From contig NZ_JAAGWZ010000001.1 of NCBI RefSeq assembly GCF_010686725.1, positions 310,001-374,000 of the forward strand: a stretch of 64,000 nt of DNA, read 5' to 3'. Shown here piece after piece: positions 45,844-54,240 of the stretch (its first letter is position 1; each line of letters starts with the position of its first letter). The notes under the pieces are model-generated. The model saw only the letters and a program-made list of their open reading frames with translations, was not told the origin of the DNA and made no database searches. This DNA comes from Galbitalea soli (lineage in GTDB: Bacteria; Actinomycetota; Actinomycetes; Actinomycetales; Microbacteriaceae). A program made the position numbers and the translations under genes.

Positions 45844-46836
45844 TTATTCGATGCCCAGGATGTCGTAGACGTACACCACGGTGGCGTTCGTGGGGTAGCC
45901 GCTCGGGGCCTTACCTGAAGGATAGCCAAACTTGGGCGGGACGACCACGACCACCTGACTGCCGACCGTCTGCCCGATCAGGGCTTTCGCCGAACCGGGG
46001 TCGAGCTGGCCGCTCGCGCTGTCGGTCACGCTCTCGGCGCGCAGCGCCTGCGGAACCTTCGACGTCCAGGTCGAGGTGAAGGAGGACTTGGTCGACCAGT
46101 CGATCGCGGTCACGTGCACGAGGATCTCGTCGCCCTTCTTGACCGTCGCTCCGTCGCCCTTGCGGAGCGCCTCGTAGCGCAGCTGGGTCGGCGCGCTGCC
46201 CGAGATCGTCACGCCGGGCGTGCCATCGGGCGCGGTCACGACCGCGGGAAAACCGGACTGACCGAGTTGGAGGGCGCCGGTGGCGCGACCCGGGAACGTC
46301 TTCTGGATATCGGTCACGAGGATGAGCGTGTCGGTCGAGGTGAGCCCGGTCGACGGATCGGGCGCGGCGCCGAAGAACTGCTTCGCGGTCATGACCGTGA
46401 CCGAGCGCGATCCGTCGCGCTGGCACTGCAGGTACTTGCCGACATTGCTCGTGGAGGTGACGCCGACCGTGACCTGCAGCGGGGCCTTCGCGTCGAAGTT
46501 CGTGGCGGTGAGCAGCTGCCCGGTCTTGCCGTAGTACAGGCTCGCCTGCACGTTCGCGATGGTGCCCGTGGTGAGCGGAGCGCCGTGGCCGCGGACGAGA
46601 GTCGTCGTCTCCGCCTTCGTGCTGAGCAGCGGCGTGGGAATGGTCGCAGTGGGCTTCTCGCCCAGGGCGCCGGTCACCGACACGGCGTTCGACGCGTCGC
46701 CAGCGGGAGACAGCGGGGTGCAGCTGGTCGCGGTCGGTATGGCCGTGCATCCCGCGAGGCTGACCGCGAAGGCGGCGGCGAGGATGACCGCGAGAGACTT
46801 GCGCACGTACCCAACTTTCAATCGACCCGGATTCAC
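45844..46836 (-). CDS. FKBP-type peptidyl-prolyl isomerase lipoprotein, two FKBP domains
   Basis: Secreted lipid-anchored prolyl isomerase, 330 residues. The signal peptide KSLAVILAAAFAVSLAGC ends in a lipobox Cys near residue 30. Two FKBP-like regions follow: a degenerate first (VRGHGAPLTTGTIANVQASL to FFGAAPDPSTG) and a C-terminal one (KKGDEILVHVTAIDWSTK to VVVPPKFGYPSGKA and VVYVYDILGIE). GTG at residue 1 is preceded by no clear ribosome site; a GTG 30 bases further on is the other possible start. Located between pafB and trmI. Confidence 0.87.
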   Translation of the reverse strand: MNPGRLKVGYVRKSLAVILAAAFAVSLAGCTAIPTATSCTPLSPAGDASNAVSVTGALGEKPTATIPTPLLSTKAETTTLVRGHGAPLTTGTIANVQASLYYGKTGQLLTATNFDAKAPLQVTVGVTSTSNVGKYLQCQRDGSRSVTVMTAKQFFGAAPDPSTGLTSTDTLILVTDIQKTFPGRATGALQLGQSGFPAVVTAPDGTPGVTISGSAPTQLRYEALRKGDGATVKKGDEILVHVTAIDWSTKSSFTSTWTSKVPQALRAESVTDSASGQLDPGSAKALIGQTVGSQVVVVVPPKFGYPSGKAPSGYPTNATVVYVYDILGIE

Positions 46837-46840
46837 GGAA

Positions 46841-47857
46841 TCACTCTAACGGGTCGGAGTTTGTCGATTCGCCGGGAGCGTAGGTCGCCGCACGAGCCGC
46901 GGCCTGGGCCTCGCGCACCGACTTCCGCAGGCTCTTCTCGCTCGAAACCCGGTCGCCGAGGGCACCCGGCGTCCACACCTCGACGTCCTCGTCGCTGTAG
47001 TCGGACTTGGACGCCCTCCGCGCCACATGCGGCAGCACGGCTCCCGGCGCGAGGCGACGCGCGGTGAGCAGGAATCCGGTGTGCGCGACCATCCGGTGGT
47101 CGGGTCGAACCGCGAGCCCCTCCACGTGCCAGGTGCGCACGATCGTCTCCGACGACTCCGGGTCGGTGAACCGACCGCTCGACCGGATGGCCTCCGCGAC
47201 GCGCGACAGCTGGGTGACGGTGGCGATGTAGCAGATGATGACGCCACCGGGAGTCAGGGCATCCGCCGCCATCGGGATGCACTCCCAGGGCGCCAGCATG
47301 TCGAGCACGACGCGGTCGACCGTGCCGGCCTCCTCGCCGGCCGGCAGCGCCTCGGCGAGGTCGCCGACGGTCACCGTCCAGTTGCTGGGCCGCCCGGCGA
47401 GGAACGCCTCGACATTGGCCTGGGCGACGTCGGCGAACTCCTGCCGACGCTCGAAGGAGTGCAGGCGGCCCTCCGGTCCGATGGCACGCAGCAACCAGAG
47501 GGAGAGCGCCCCCGACCCCACGCCCGCCTCGACGACCCGCGCCCCGGGGAAGATATCGGCCATGCCGACGATCTGCGCGGCATCCTTCGGGTACACGATC
47601 GCGGCGCCGCGCGGCATCGACATGACGAAGTCGGTCAGCAGGGGCCGCAGGGCGAGGTACTCGATGCCGTTCGAGCTCGTGACCACGGAGGCATCGGGCT
47701 GCCCGATGATGAGGTCGTGGTCGAGGATGCCGCGGTGGGTGTGGAACGCGCCCCCGGCCTCGAGCGTCACGGTGTTGAGCCGCCCCTTGGGGCCGGTGAG
47801 CTGCACGCGGTCGCCCACGCGGAATGGGCCGGACTGGCGTCGGTTGGCGTCGGACAT
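46841..47857 (-). CDS. trmI: tRNA (adenine-58-N1)-methyltransferase TrmI
   Basis: SAM-dependent enzyme that methylates A58 in the tRNA T-loop. 338 residues. The N-terminal domain includes GDRVQLTGPKGRLNTVTLE and HRGILDHDLIIG; the methyltransferase domain has IVYPKDAAQIVGMADIFPGA, the SAM loop VVEAGVGSGALSLWLLRAIG and VVLDMLAPWECIP. Homologous to Rv2118c, which in mycobacteria lies close to the proteasomal ATPase gene. The ATG shares a base with the stop of the upstream HAD gene (TGATG). Confidence 0.95.
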   Translation of the reverse strand: MSDANRRQSGPFRVGDRVQLTGPKGRLNTVTLEAGGAFHTHRGILDHDLIIGQPDASVVTSSNGIEYLALRPLLTDFVMSMPRGAAIVYPKDAAQIVGMADIFPGARVVEAGVGSGALSLWLLRAIGPEGRLHSFERRQEFADVAQANVEAFLAGRPSNWTVTVGDLAEALPAGEEAGTVDRVVLDMLAPWECIPMAADALTPGGVIICYIATVTQLSRVAEAIRSSGRFTDPESSETIVRTWHVEGLAVRPDHRMVAHTGFLLTARRLAPGAVLPHVARRASKSDYSDEDVEVWTPGALGDRVSSEKSLRKSVREAQAAARAATYAPGESTNSDPLE

Positions 47858-48534
47858 CAGTGCCTCCCGGCGGATCTGCGGTCACCGTGCAACTCGGCGA
47901 GATGCGTGACCGTGCGGCCGGCGAGGGTCGGCCAGATGGTGAGCGCGGGGTGGTCGGGAAGAACCGCGTTCAGCGGCACGCCGATCGTGGTCGCGCCGGA
48001 CGCCATCGCCGCGGCGACGCCGGGGGCGGAATCCTCGATCGCGACGCAGTCGACCGCGGCGACCCCGAGAAGATCGGCGGCCCGCAGGTAGGCGGCGGGG
48101 TGCGGTTTGCTCAGAGTGACGTCGTCGCCTGCGACGATCGTGTCGAAGGCGGTGAAGTCGATGGCCTCCGCGACCGTCGTCGCGAGCGATCGGTACGACA
48201 TGGTGACGAGGGCGGTGGGGACTCCCGATTCCCGCAGCTCGAGCAGGAGTTCGCGGGCGCCCGGGCGCCACGGCAGCCCCTCGGCGACGATCCGCTCCAG
48301 CACCCGAGCCGTCATCACCTCGATGATCTCGTGCGGGTGCAGCGCGACGCCCGCCTGCTGGAGGGTGCGGGCGGAGTGCTCGAGTCCGGCGCCGACGAGC
48401 CCGACCGCCTGCTCGTGGGTCCAGGTGCCGCCGTACTCCGCGACGAGTCGCGTCTCGGCATCCATCCAGTACGGCTCGGTGTCGATGATGGTGCCGTCCA
48501 TGTCCCACAGGACGGCGGCGGGATGCTCAGTCAC
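47857..48534 (-). CDS. HAD-family phosphatase
   Basis: Phosphatase of the beta-phosphoglucomutase-like HAD branch, 225 residues. Motif I is LWDMDGTIIDTEPYW (nucleophile Asp and general acid Asp), motif II Thr/Ser in TALVTMSYRS, the motif III Lys in SKPHPAAYLRAA and the metal Asp in IEDSAPGVAAA. The helical cap between motifs I and II is typical. The substrate is unknown. It forms a two-gene unit with trmI, overlapping by one base, and is divergent from the PAC2 gene across 113 bases. Confidence 0.92.
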   Translation of the reverse strand: MTEHPAAVLWDMDGTIIDTEPYWMDAETRLVAEYGGTWTHEQAVGLVGAGLEHSARTLQQAGVALHPHEIIEVMTARVLERIVAEGLPWRPGARELLLELRESGVPTALVTMSYRSLATTVAEAIDFTAFDTIVAGDDVTLSKPHPAAYLRAADLLGVAAVDCVAIEDSAPGVAAAMASGATTIGVPLNAVLPDHPALTIWPTLAGRTVTHLAELHGDRRSAGRH

Positions 48535-48647
48535 AACGGCCGATTCTATCCGGGTGTCCCCGGCGCGGGAGTGCCGCGGCGACGGTCGCGGCCTATCCTT
48601 GAAGGAACGAGCGCGGCCGGTGGAGGTCGCGCGGTACAGGAATTTTC

Positions 48648-49550
48648 GTGTCAGACACCCCCAGTTTCACGAGCGGTCACGTGCTCATCGTGGCCTTCGA
48701 AGGCTGGAACGACGCGGGCGAGGCCGCCAGCGGCGCCATCCGAACCCTCAAGGACGAGCTGGGCGTCTCCCCCATCGCCCAGGTCGATCCCGAGGACTAC
48801 TTCGACTACCAGTTCAACCGGCCCACGGTGACGACCGACGACGACGGCGCGCGCACGATCGTCTGGCCGCACGTGACCGCCTACGGTCCGGAGCACGCCT
48901 CGGCGGGCCCGGGCGCGTCGATCTACCTGCTGACGGGCAGCGAGCCCTCCCGCGGCTGGAAGACCTTCACGCACGAGATCCTCGAGGTCATGGACGACGC
49001 CGAGATCACGAGCGTGATGTTCCTCGGCGCGATGCTCGCCGACGTGCCGCACACGCGACCGATCTCCGTCTTCGTCACGAGTGAGAACGCGGCCGTGCGC
49101 GAGAGCCTCGGCATCGAAAAGAGCAGCTACGAGGGGCCGGTCGGCATCCTGTCGGTGCTCGGCGACGCGGCGGAGAAGGCGGGGATCCCAACCCTCTCGA
49201 TCTGGGCCTCCGTGCCGCACTACGTGCACAACGCCCCCTCGCCCAAGGCGACTCTCGCCATCATCGAGAAGCTCGAGGAGCTCCTCGACATCACGGTTCC
49301 GCGCGGCGACCTGCCCGCGGAGTCCGCCGCGTGGGAGAGCGGAATCGACGCGCTCGCCGGCGACGACGACGAGATGGCCGCGTACATCGAGCAACTGGAG
49401 CAGGCGCGCGACACGGTCGACTCGCCGGAGGCGAGCGGCGACGCGATCGCCGAGGAGTTCGAGCGCTATCTGCAGCGTCGCGACGGCAAGGACGGGCGCG
49501 GGCCGGCTGGCCCCGCGGGCGACGAGCCGTGGAGGCCGCCGACCGTCTGA
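48648..49550 (+). CDS. PAC2-family protein (proteasome assembly chaperone-like)
   Basis: 300-residue protein of the PAC2 family, related to archaeal and eukaryotic proteasome assembly chaperones. Signature segments are HVLIVAFEGWNDAGEAAS, FDYQFNRPTV, FLGAMLADVPHTRPI and the GPVGILSVLGDAAEKAGIPT motif with ASVPHYVHNAPSPKA. The C-terminal 60 residues are acidic and helical. The bacterial members' function is unclear; no proteasome gene lies in the window. GTG start. Transcribed divergently from the HAD-trmI unit. Confidence 0.9.
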   Translation: MSDTPSFTSGHVLIVAFEGWNDAGEAASGAIRTLKDELGVSPIAQVDPEDYFDYQFNRPTVTTDDDGARTIVWPHVTAYGPEHASAGPGASIYLLTGSEPSRGWKTFTHEILEVMDDAEITSVMFLGAMLADVPHTRPISVFVTSENAAVRESLGIEKSSYEGPVGILSVLGDAAEKAGIPTLSIWASVPHYVHNAPSPKATLAIIEKLEELLDITVPRGDLPAESAAWESGIDALAGDDDEMAAYIEQLEQARDTVDSPEASGDAIAEEFERYLQRRDGKDGRGPAGPAGDEPWRPPTV

Positions 49551-49583
49551 GCGGGTGCGCCGACCGGCATGCTTCCGGGCTGA

Positions 49584-49601
49584 GGGCGGCGGGTGCCGCC
49601 C
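49584..49601. terminator. GGGCGGC-GGGT-GCCGCCC hairpin between convergent genes
   Basis: A perfect 7-bp stem with a 4-base loop in the 55-base gap between the convergent PAC2 and mshC genes. It could end transcription in both directions. No T-run is present on either strand. Confidence 0.55.
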
Positions 49602-49605
49602 GTGG

Positions 49606-50832
49606 TCAGAGGCGGATGCCCAGCAGGGCGTCAATGGCGTCGAGGTCCCCGCGCTCGGGTGCACGGCCCGAGGCGACGGCCGAGTCGACGATCTCGAGCG
49701 CGGTGTCGGTGTGCAGGTCATCCGCCATCGCCGCGCGCATCGCCGAGGTCAGCACCGTGGGGGCGTCGGGATGCTCGGCGCCCGTCACCCGCGTCGCCCA
49801 GTGCGCCCACACCTCCAGCCGGTGCCGCGCGTGCGCCAGCAGCTCTTCGGTGTACTCCCAATCGCTGCGGTAGTGCTGCGCGAGCACGACGAGCCGGATG
49901 GCGCGGGCATCCCCGTTGTCTGCCCGCAGCTCCGACACCCGCACGAGATTGCCGAGGGACTTGCTCATCTTCTCGCCGTGGTACGCGACCATTCCGGTGT
50001 GCACGAAGGCGGAGGCGAGCGGCACGCCGGTGAGCGCCGCCGCGTGGCCCGCGCTGAACTCGTGGTGCGGGAAGATCAGATCCCCTCCCCCGCCGTTCAC
50101 CGTGAGCGGCGGCGAGAGGAACTCCTCGGCGATGACGGCGCACTCGATGTGCCATCCGGGGCGACCCGGGCCGAGCGGGCTGGGCCAGCTCGGCTCTCCC
50201 GGGCGTTCGGCGCGCCAGAGCAGGGGATCGAGCGGATCGCGCTTGCCCGGTCGCTGCGGGTCACCGCCCCGCTCGGCGCTGTACCGCAGCATCGTCTCGC
50301 GGTCGTAGCGGCTCTCGGCGCCGAGCTGCCACAGTGTGCTGCTCGCCGCGGCGATGTCGAAGTAGACGTCGTTCTCGACCACGTAGGCGGCTCCCGATTC
50401 GAGCAGTCGCTCGACGGCGTCGGCGACCTGGGCGATGCGCTCGGTGACCGCGACGTAGTGGTCGGGCGGGATCACCCGCAGCGCCTCCATGTCGCGCCGG
50501 AACAGCTCGGTCTGCTCGGCGGCGAGCTCGCGCCAGTCGACCCCCGTCTCGCGGGCGCGCTGCAGGAGCGGGTCATCCACGTCGGTGCTGTTCTGCACGT
50601 ACTCGACCGTGAATCCGGCGTCGCGCCAGAGCCGGACGAGCGTGTCGAAGGCGAGGTAGGTGGCCGCGTGGCCGAGGTGGGTGGTGTCGTAGGGCGTGAT
50701 ACCGCAGACGTAGAGGCGGGCGGTGCCGTCGGGTGTGGCGTCGACCAGACTGCCGGATGCGGTGTTCCAGACCCGGGGAACCTCACCGGCGCCGGGGAGC
50801 CGAGGAACCTCGGGCTGGTTCCATGACTTCAC
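49606..50832 (-). CDS. mshC: Cysteine--1-D-myo-inosityl 2-amino-2-deoxy-alpha-D-glucopyranoside ligase MshC
   Basis: ATP-dependent ligase of mycothiol synthesis, joining Cys to GlcN-inositol. 408 residues, related to CysRS but shorter. The Zn/Cys site is in VCGITPYDTTHLGHA (first Cys) with WHIECAVIAEEF and LIFPHHEFSAGHAAA; the ATP site is in KMSKSLGNL. The HIGH equivalent is TTHLGHA. Presence of mshC implies mycothiol as the main thiol, which is typical of actinobacteria. It lies 127 bases downstream of uppP. Confidence 0.95.
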   Translation of the reverse strand: MKSWNQPEVPRLPGAGEVPRVWNTASGSLVDATPDGTARLYVCGITPYDTTHLGHAATYLAFDTLVRLWRDAGFTVEYVQNSTDVDDPLLQRARETGVDWRELAAEQTELFRRDMEALRVIPPDHYVAVTERIAQVADAVERLLESGAAYVVENDVYFDIAAASSTLWQLGAESRYDRETMLRYSAERGGDPQRPGKRDPLDPLLWRAERPGEPSWPSPLGPGRPGWHIECAVIAEEFLSPPLTVNGGGGDLIFPHHEFSAGHAAALTGVPLASAFVHTGMVAYHGEKMSKSLGNLVRVSELRADNGDARAIRLVVLAQHYRSDWEYTEELLAHARHRLEVWAHWATRVTGAEHPDAPTVLTSAMRAAMADDLHTDTALEIVDSAVASGRAPERGDLDAIDALLGIRL

Positions 50833-50866
50833 GCCTCCAGCCTAACCGCGTCCACGGTCGCCGGAC

Positions 50867-50887
50867 GCCGGGCGCCGGGCGCCGGGA
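50867..50887. repeat. GCCGGGC 7-base tandem repeat, three copies
   Basis: Short GC tract in the 127-base gap between uppP and mshC; the third copy ends in A. It is preceded by a diverged GCCGGAC. There is no known role. Confidence 0.7.
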
Positions 50888-50959
50888 GCAGTGGCGCGGG
50901 AGCATCGGTGCGCAGGGCGGAGGCGTGCCGGTGCCGGGCCGAGACGGCGAGCCTGAGAC

Positions 50960-51814
50960 TCAGGCCGCGAGGGCGCCCGTCGAGAGCGCGATGATCAGCA
51001 CCACGCCGAGCAGGATTCGGTACACGACGAACGGCAGGAACGAGCGTCGAGAGATGTAGCGCATGAAGAACGCGATCACGAGGAATCCGACGACGAAGGC
51101 GACGACCGTCGCGGCCCCGATCTCGAGCGGAGTGAAGATCTCGGGCGGGCACGTCGTCGCGCCTCCCGCGCAGACGCCCTTCGCGAGCTTGTAGAGCTCA
51201 TAGAAACCGCTGCCGAAGACGGCGGGCAGCGCGAGCAGGAACGAGTAGCGCGCGGCGGCGGGGCGCTCGTAGCCCATGAACAGCCCGGCGCTGATGGTGC
51301 CGCCGGAGCGGGAGACCCCCGGGATGAGCGCGAGCGCCTGGGCGAAGCCGTAGCCGACCGCCTGGGGCCAGCTGAGGTCGGCGAGGGTCTTCGTCTTCGC
51401 GCCCACCGCGTCCGCGATGCCGAGGATGATGCCGAACACGATCATCGTCACCGCCACGATCCAGAGCGAGCGGAAGGTCGTCTCGATGGCGTTTTGGAAC
51501 AGCACGCCGAGGATCACGATGGGGAGGCTGCCCAGGATGATGAACCAGCCGAGCCGGACATCCGGGTCGCTCTGCGGTACCCGGCGGAACAGCGCCCGGA
51601 CCCACTTGCCGATGATGGTGGTGATGTCGCGCCAGAAGTAGATGAGCACCGCGAGCTCGGTGCCGAGCTGGATGACCGCGGTGAAGGCCGCGCCCGGGTC
51701 GGACGGCAGGCGCAGCAGCTCTCCCACGATGCGGAGGTGCGCGCTCGACGAGATGGGCAGGAACTCGGTGAGGCCCTGGACGATTCCGAGAATGATGGCG
51801 TCGAGGAAGTGCAC
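50960..51814 (-). CDS. uppP: Undecaprenyl-diphosphatase UppP (BacA)
   Basis: Membrane phosphatase that recycles undecaprenyl pyrophosphate for cell-wall synthesis. 284 residues, eight membrane segments. The signature [19 protein letters not shown] is at the N terminus and the second active-site motif is [18 protein letters not shown] loop containing two Cys ([16 protein letters not shown]) is unusual compared with the E. coli protein. It is 18 bases downstream of the M20 peptidase gene on the same strand. Confidence 0.95.
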   Translation of the reverse strand: MHFLDAIILGIVQGLTEFLPISSSAHLRIVGELLRLPSDPGAAFTAVIQLGTELAVLIYFWRDITTIIGKWVRALFRRVPQSDPDVRLGWFIILGSLPIVILGVLFQNAIETTFRSLWIVAVTMIVFGIILGIADAVGAKTKTLADLSWPQAVGYGFAQALALIPGVSRSGGTISAGLFMGYERPAAARYSFLLALPAVFGSGFYELYKLAKGVCAGGATTCPPEIFTPLEIGAATVVAFVVGFLVIAFFMRYISRRSFLPFVVYRILLGVVLIIALSTGALAA

Positions 51815-51832
51815 GCTGGCTCCTGTCGGGGG

Positions 51833-53122
51833 TCAGTAGGTGGAGAGCAGGTCGCCGAGGACCCGTCTGCCAAAGACTAATGCGTCGAGGGGCACGCGCT
51901 CGTCGACGCCGTGGAAGAGCGCCGGGAAGTCGAGATCGGCGGGCAGTCGCAGCGGAGCGAAGCCGTAGCCGGTGATGCCGAGCTCGAAGAGCGCCTTGTT
52001 GTCGGTGCCGCCGGACATGAGGTACGGCAATACGGGTGCGCCCGGATCGTGAGCCTTCAACGTTGCCACCATGGCGTCGACGAGCGCGCCCTCGAACGGC
52101 GTCTCGAGGCCGATGTCGGTGTGGACGATCTCGATCTCGATCTCCGGGCCCACGAGCGCGCGGATCTCGGCGAGCACCGCCTCCTCCTCCCCCGGCAGGG
52201 TGCGCACATCGACGAGAGCCTCGGCGCGGTCGGGGATGACGTTGTGCTTGTAGCCGGCCGTGAGCACCGTCGGGTTGCTCGTCGTGCGCAGCGTCGCCTG
52301 GATGAACCCCGCCGCGGTCCCCGTGCTCATCACGATCTCCTCCGGACCGACCACCGTCGGGTCGACGCCCAGGATGCGCGCCAGCTCGCCGACGAGCTGG
52401 GTCGTCGTGTCGGTCAGCCGCACCGGCCAGTCGCGCCGGCCGAGGAGGGCGATCGCCTCCGCGAGCTTCGTGACCGCGTTGTCGTGGATCACCCGGCTGC
52501 CGTGGGCCGCGCGCCCCCGAGCGACGAGCTTGATCCAGATGAGTGCCTTCTCCCCCGTCTGGAGCAGGTAGGCGCGCTCGCCGCCGAGGGTCACCGAGTA
52601 TCCGCCGACCTCGCTGATCGCCTCGGTCGCCCCCGCGAAGAGCTGGGGATGATGGTCAACGAGGTAGTGCGAACCGAACACGCCCCCGTTCTCCTCGTCG
52701 GCGAAGTAGGCGACGATGATGTCGCGCCGCGGTTGACCGCCGTTTGCGAGCACATCGCTGAGGGCGCCGATCATCATGGCGTCCATGTCCTTCATGTCGA
52801 CCGCGCCGCGCCCCCAGAGCATGCCGTCTTTGATCTCGCCGCCGAACGGATCGACGCTCCAGTTCTCGGCATCCGCGGGCACGACGTCGGTGTGCCCGTG
52901 CAGCACGAGGGCGGGCAGCGAGGAGTCGGCTCCGGGCACGCGCGCGACCACCGAGGTGCGGCCGGGCGCGGCATCGACGTAGTGGGGCGACAGCCCCAGC
53001 CGCTCGAGGTGGGCGCCCAGATACTCGGCCGCCTCGGTCTCGCCGTTCGACCGGCCCTGGCCGTAGTTGGAGGTATCGAATCGAATCAGGTCGCGTGCAA
53101 TCGCGGCGGTTTCTTCGAGCAT
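51833..53122 (-). CDS. M20/M28-type metallopeptidase
   Basis: Second M20-family peptidase of the window, of the ArgE/DapE-like group. 429 residues. The metal sites are VLHGHTDVVPAD and MLWGRGAVDMKDMDAMMIG; the catalytic Glu is in YFADEENGGVFGS. The Zn His of the C-terminal half corresponds to the GGTDNKALFELG region. The N-terminal LIRFDTSNYGQG and the dimerisation domain are complete. Transcribed upstream of uppP. Substrate unknown; not the same subgroup as the dipeptidase at 19 kb. Confidence 0.9.
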   Translation of the reverse strand: MLEETAAIARDLIRFDTSNYGQGRSNGETEAAEYLGAHLERLGLSPHYVDAAPGRTSVVARVPGADSSLPALVLHGHTDVVPADAENWSVDPFGGEIKDGMLWGRGAVDMKDMDAMMIGALSDVLANGGQPRRDIIVAYFADEENGGVFGSHYLVDHHPQLFAGATEAISEVGGYSVTLGGERAYLLQTGEKALIWIKLVARGRAAHGSRVIHDNAVTKLAEAIALLGRRDWPVRLTDTTTQLVGELARILGVDPTVVGPEEIVMSTGTAAGFIQATLRTTSNPTVLTAGYKHNVIPDRAEALVDVRTLPGEEEAVLAEIRALVGPEIEIEIVHTDIGLETPFEGALVDAMVATLKAHDPGAPVLPYLMSGGTDNKALFELGITGYGFAPLRLPADLDFPALFHGVDERVPLDALVFGRRVLGDLLSTY

Positions 53123-53187
53123 GTGACCACGCTACCCGCAACCCGCAGGGTGCCCGGCGTGGTGTCGGCGAGCAGCCGGGGCCGTGC

Positions 53188-53193
53188 TATTCT
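53188..53193 (+). promoter_or_regulatory. Candidate -10 element of tRNA-Leu
   Basis: TATTCT lies 36 bases before the first base of the tRNA in a short AT-richer stretch. No clear -35 partner is visible. It is the only plausible promoter in the gap between the divergent peptidase gene and the tRNA. Confidence 0.4.
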
Positions 53194-53229
53194 CGTACGT
53201 CGGCAGGTTCGAAAGAACCGGTCGGATGC

Positions 53230-53314
53230 GCGCGGATGGCGGAAATGGCAGACGCGCTAGCTTGAGGTGCTAGTGCCCGTATAGGGCGTGGGGGTTCAAG
53301 TCCCCCTTCGCGCA
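53230..53314 (+). tRNA. tRNA-Leu (GAG)
   Basis: 85 bases. The acceptor stem GCGCGGA pairs with TTCGCGC (one G-T), and A is the discriminator. The anticodon stem CTAGC/GCTAG encloses TTGAGGT, giving GAG. The long variable arm TGCCCGTATAGGGCGT identifies a class II tRNA, and the T-arm is GGGGG-TTCAAGT-CCCCC. The 3' CCA is not encoded. Serves CUC/CUU codons. Confidence 0.95.
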
Positions 53315-53358
53315 CAACACGCTCCCTGGCTCGGCGAGACCGTCGGCCCGGAGCCGGA

Positions 53359-53390
53359 AGAAGTCCCGCACCGAACGGTGCGGGACTTCT
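53359..53390 (+). terminator. First hairpin terminator after tRNA-Leu
   Basis: Perfect 14-bp stem AGAAGTCCCGCACC / GGTGCGGGACTTCT with a GAAC loop, followed by CTCGTTTGG. Located 45 bases after the tRNA. Confidence 0.85.
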
Positions 53391-53412
53391 CTCGTTTGGT
53401 CACGCCCAGCGC

Positions 53413-53452
53413 CGAGAGACGCCCCGCACACAATCGTGCGGGACGTCTCTCG
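53413..53452 (+). terminator. Second hairpin terminator after tRNA-Leu
   Basis: 17-bp stem with one mismatch, CGAGAGACGCCCCGCAC / GTGCGGGACGTCTCTCG, and a 6-base loop, 22 bases after the first hairpin. Its right arm shares GTGCGGGAC and TCTCTCGTT with the first hairpin and its flank, so the two look like a duplicated terminator. Confidence 0.8.
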
Positions 53453-53545
53453 TTCGGCGCGTAACCTTTCGCGGCCGCGTGCGATTACCGCAGTGAGGGT
53501 CCGGGGGTACGGGGCCGCCTGGCAATTCGATTTCTTGGGGGAAAT

Positions 53546-54142
53546 ATGCCGCTCATCTCTGCTTTCGTGACCGGGAAGATCGCCGTCGCCGCGTTCGCGA
53601 TCGTGGCTGCTGCCACGGGCGGCACGGTCGCCGCCTACGCGGGGGTGCTTCCCGCGCCGCTGCAGCAGGTCGCGCACAGCGCGATCGGTGCGCCGTCCGT
53701 CGGCACGAGTGACGAGACGCCCCAGCCCGGTGACACGAGCTCGCCCGAGCCGAGCGACACGCCGGACCCCACCGACACGCCCGAGCCGACGGACACCGCC
53801 ACCCCGGAGCCCACCGACACCGCGGTTCCCACGCCCTCGCCGACCACCGACGCCAAGGGCCCCGACGCCACCGGACCCGCCGCCTTCGGTCTGTGCACCG
53901 CCTACACGCATGGCGGGCTGCACCACCCGTCCACCGCACACGCCGCACTCGCGCTCGCCTCGGGTGGCGAGACCGGGATCGACGCCTACTGCGCTCTCGT
54001 GCTCGGCACCGTTCCCACCAGCACGCCCACCGCGGTGCCGACCGACACCCCGACCTCGACCGCGACGGTGACGGCGCCTCGCACGCACCACGTTCACCCC
54101 GCGCACCCGTCGCACCACGGCAAGGGCGGCCACAAGCACTGA
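53546..54142 (+). CDS. Secreted or membrane-anchored Thr/Pro-rich protein with His-rich tail
   Basis: 198 residues, not assigned to a named family. An N-terminal hydrophobic segment (VAAFAIVAAATGGTVAAYAG) follows a short MPLISAFVTGKI. Next comes a low-complexity Thr/Pro/Asp region (TDTPEPTDTATPEPTDT), then a conserved-looking block DAKGPDATGPAAFGLCTAYT with LALASGGETGIDAYCALVLG, containing two Cys that could pair. The C terminus is THHVHPAHPSHHGKGGHKH. Related proteins in other actinobacteria follow the same plan. ATG with GGGGGA upstream. The His-rich tail suggests metal binding, which is untested. Confidence 0.75.
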   Translation: MPLISAFVTGKIAVAAFAIVAAATGGTVAAYAGVLPAPLQQVAHSAIGAPSVGTSDETPQPGDTSSPEPSDTPDPTDTPEPTDTATPEPTDTAVPTPSPTTDAKGPDATGPAAFGLCTAYTHGGLHHPSTAHAALALASGGETGIDAYCALVLGTVPTSTPTAVPTDTPTSTATVTAPRTHHVHPAHPSHHGKGGHKH

Positions 54143-54240
54143 CTCCGGCGCGCTGGCGGCCGGCTCAGGCGGTCGCCAGCGCGGCGTGCTGTTCCGCGGT
54201 CACTGGGCCGCGGTGCGACGCGACGCGACGCGCCGCGCCG

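Noticed and set aside
52776-53141. Short frames around the M20 peptidase start
   Set aside because: They overlap a conserved metallopeptidase in other frames and show no ribosome sites.
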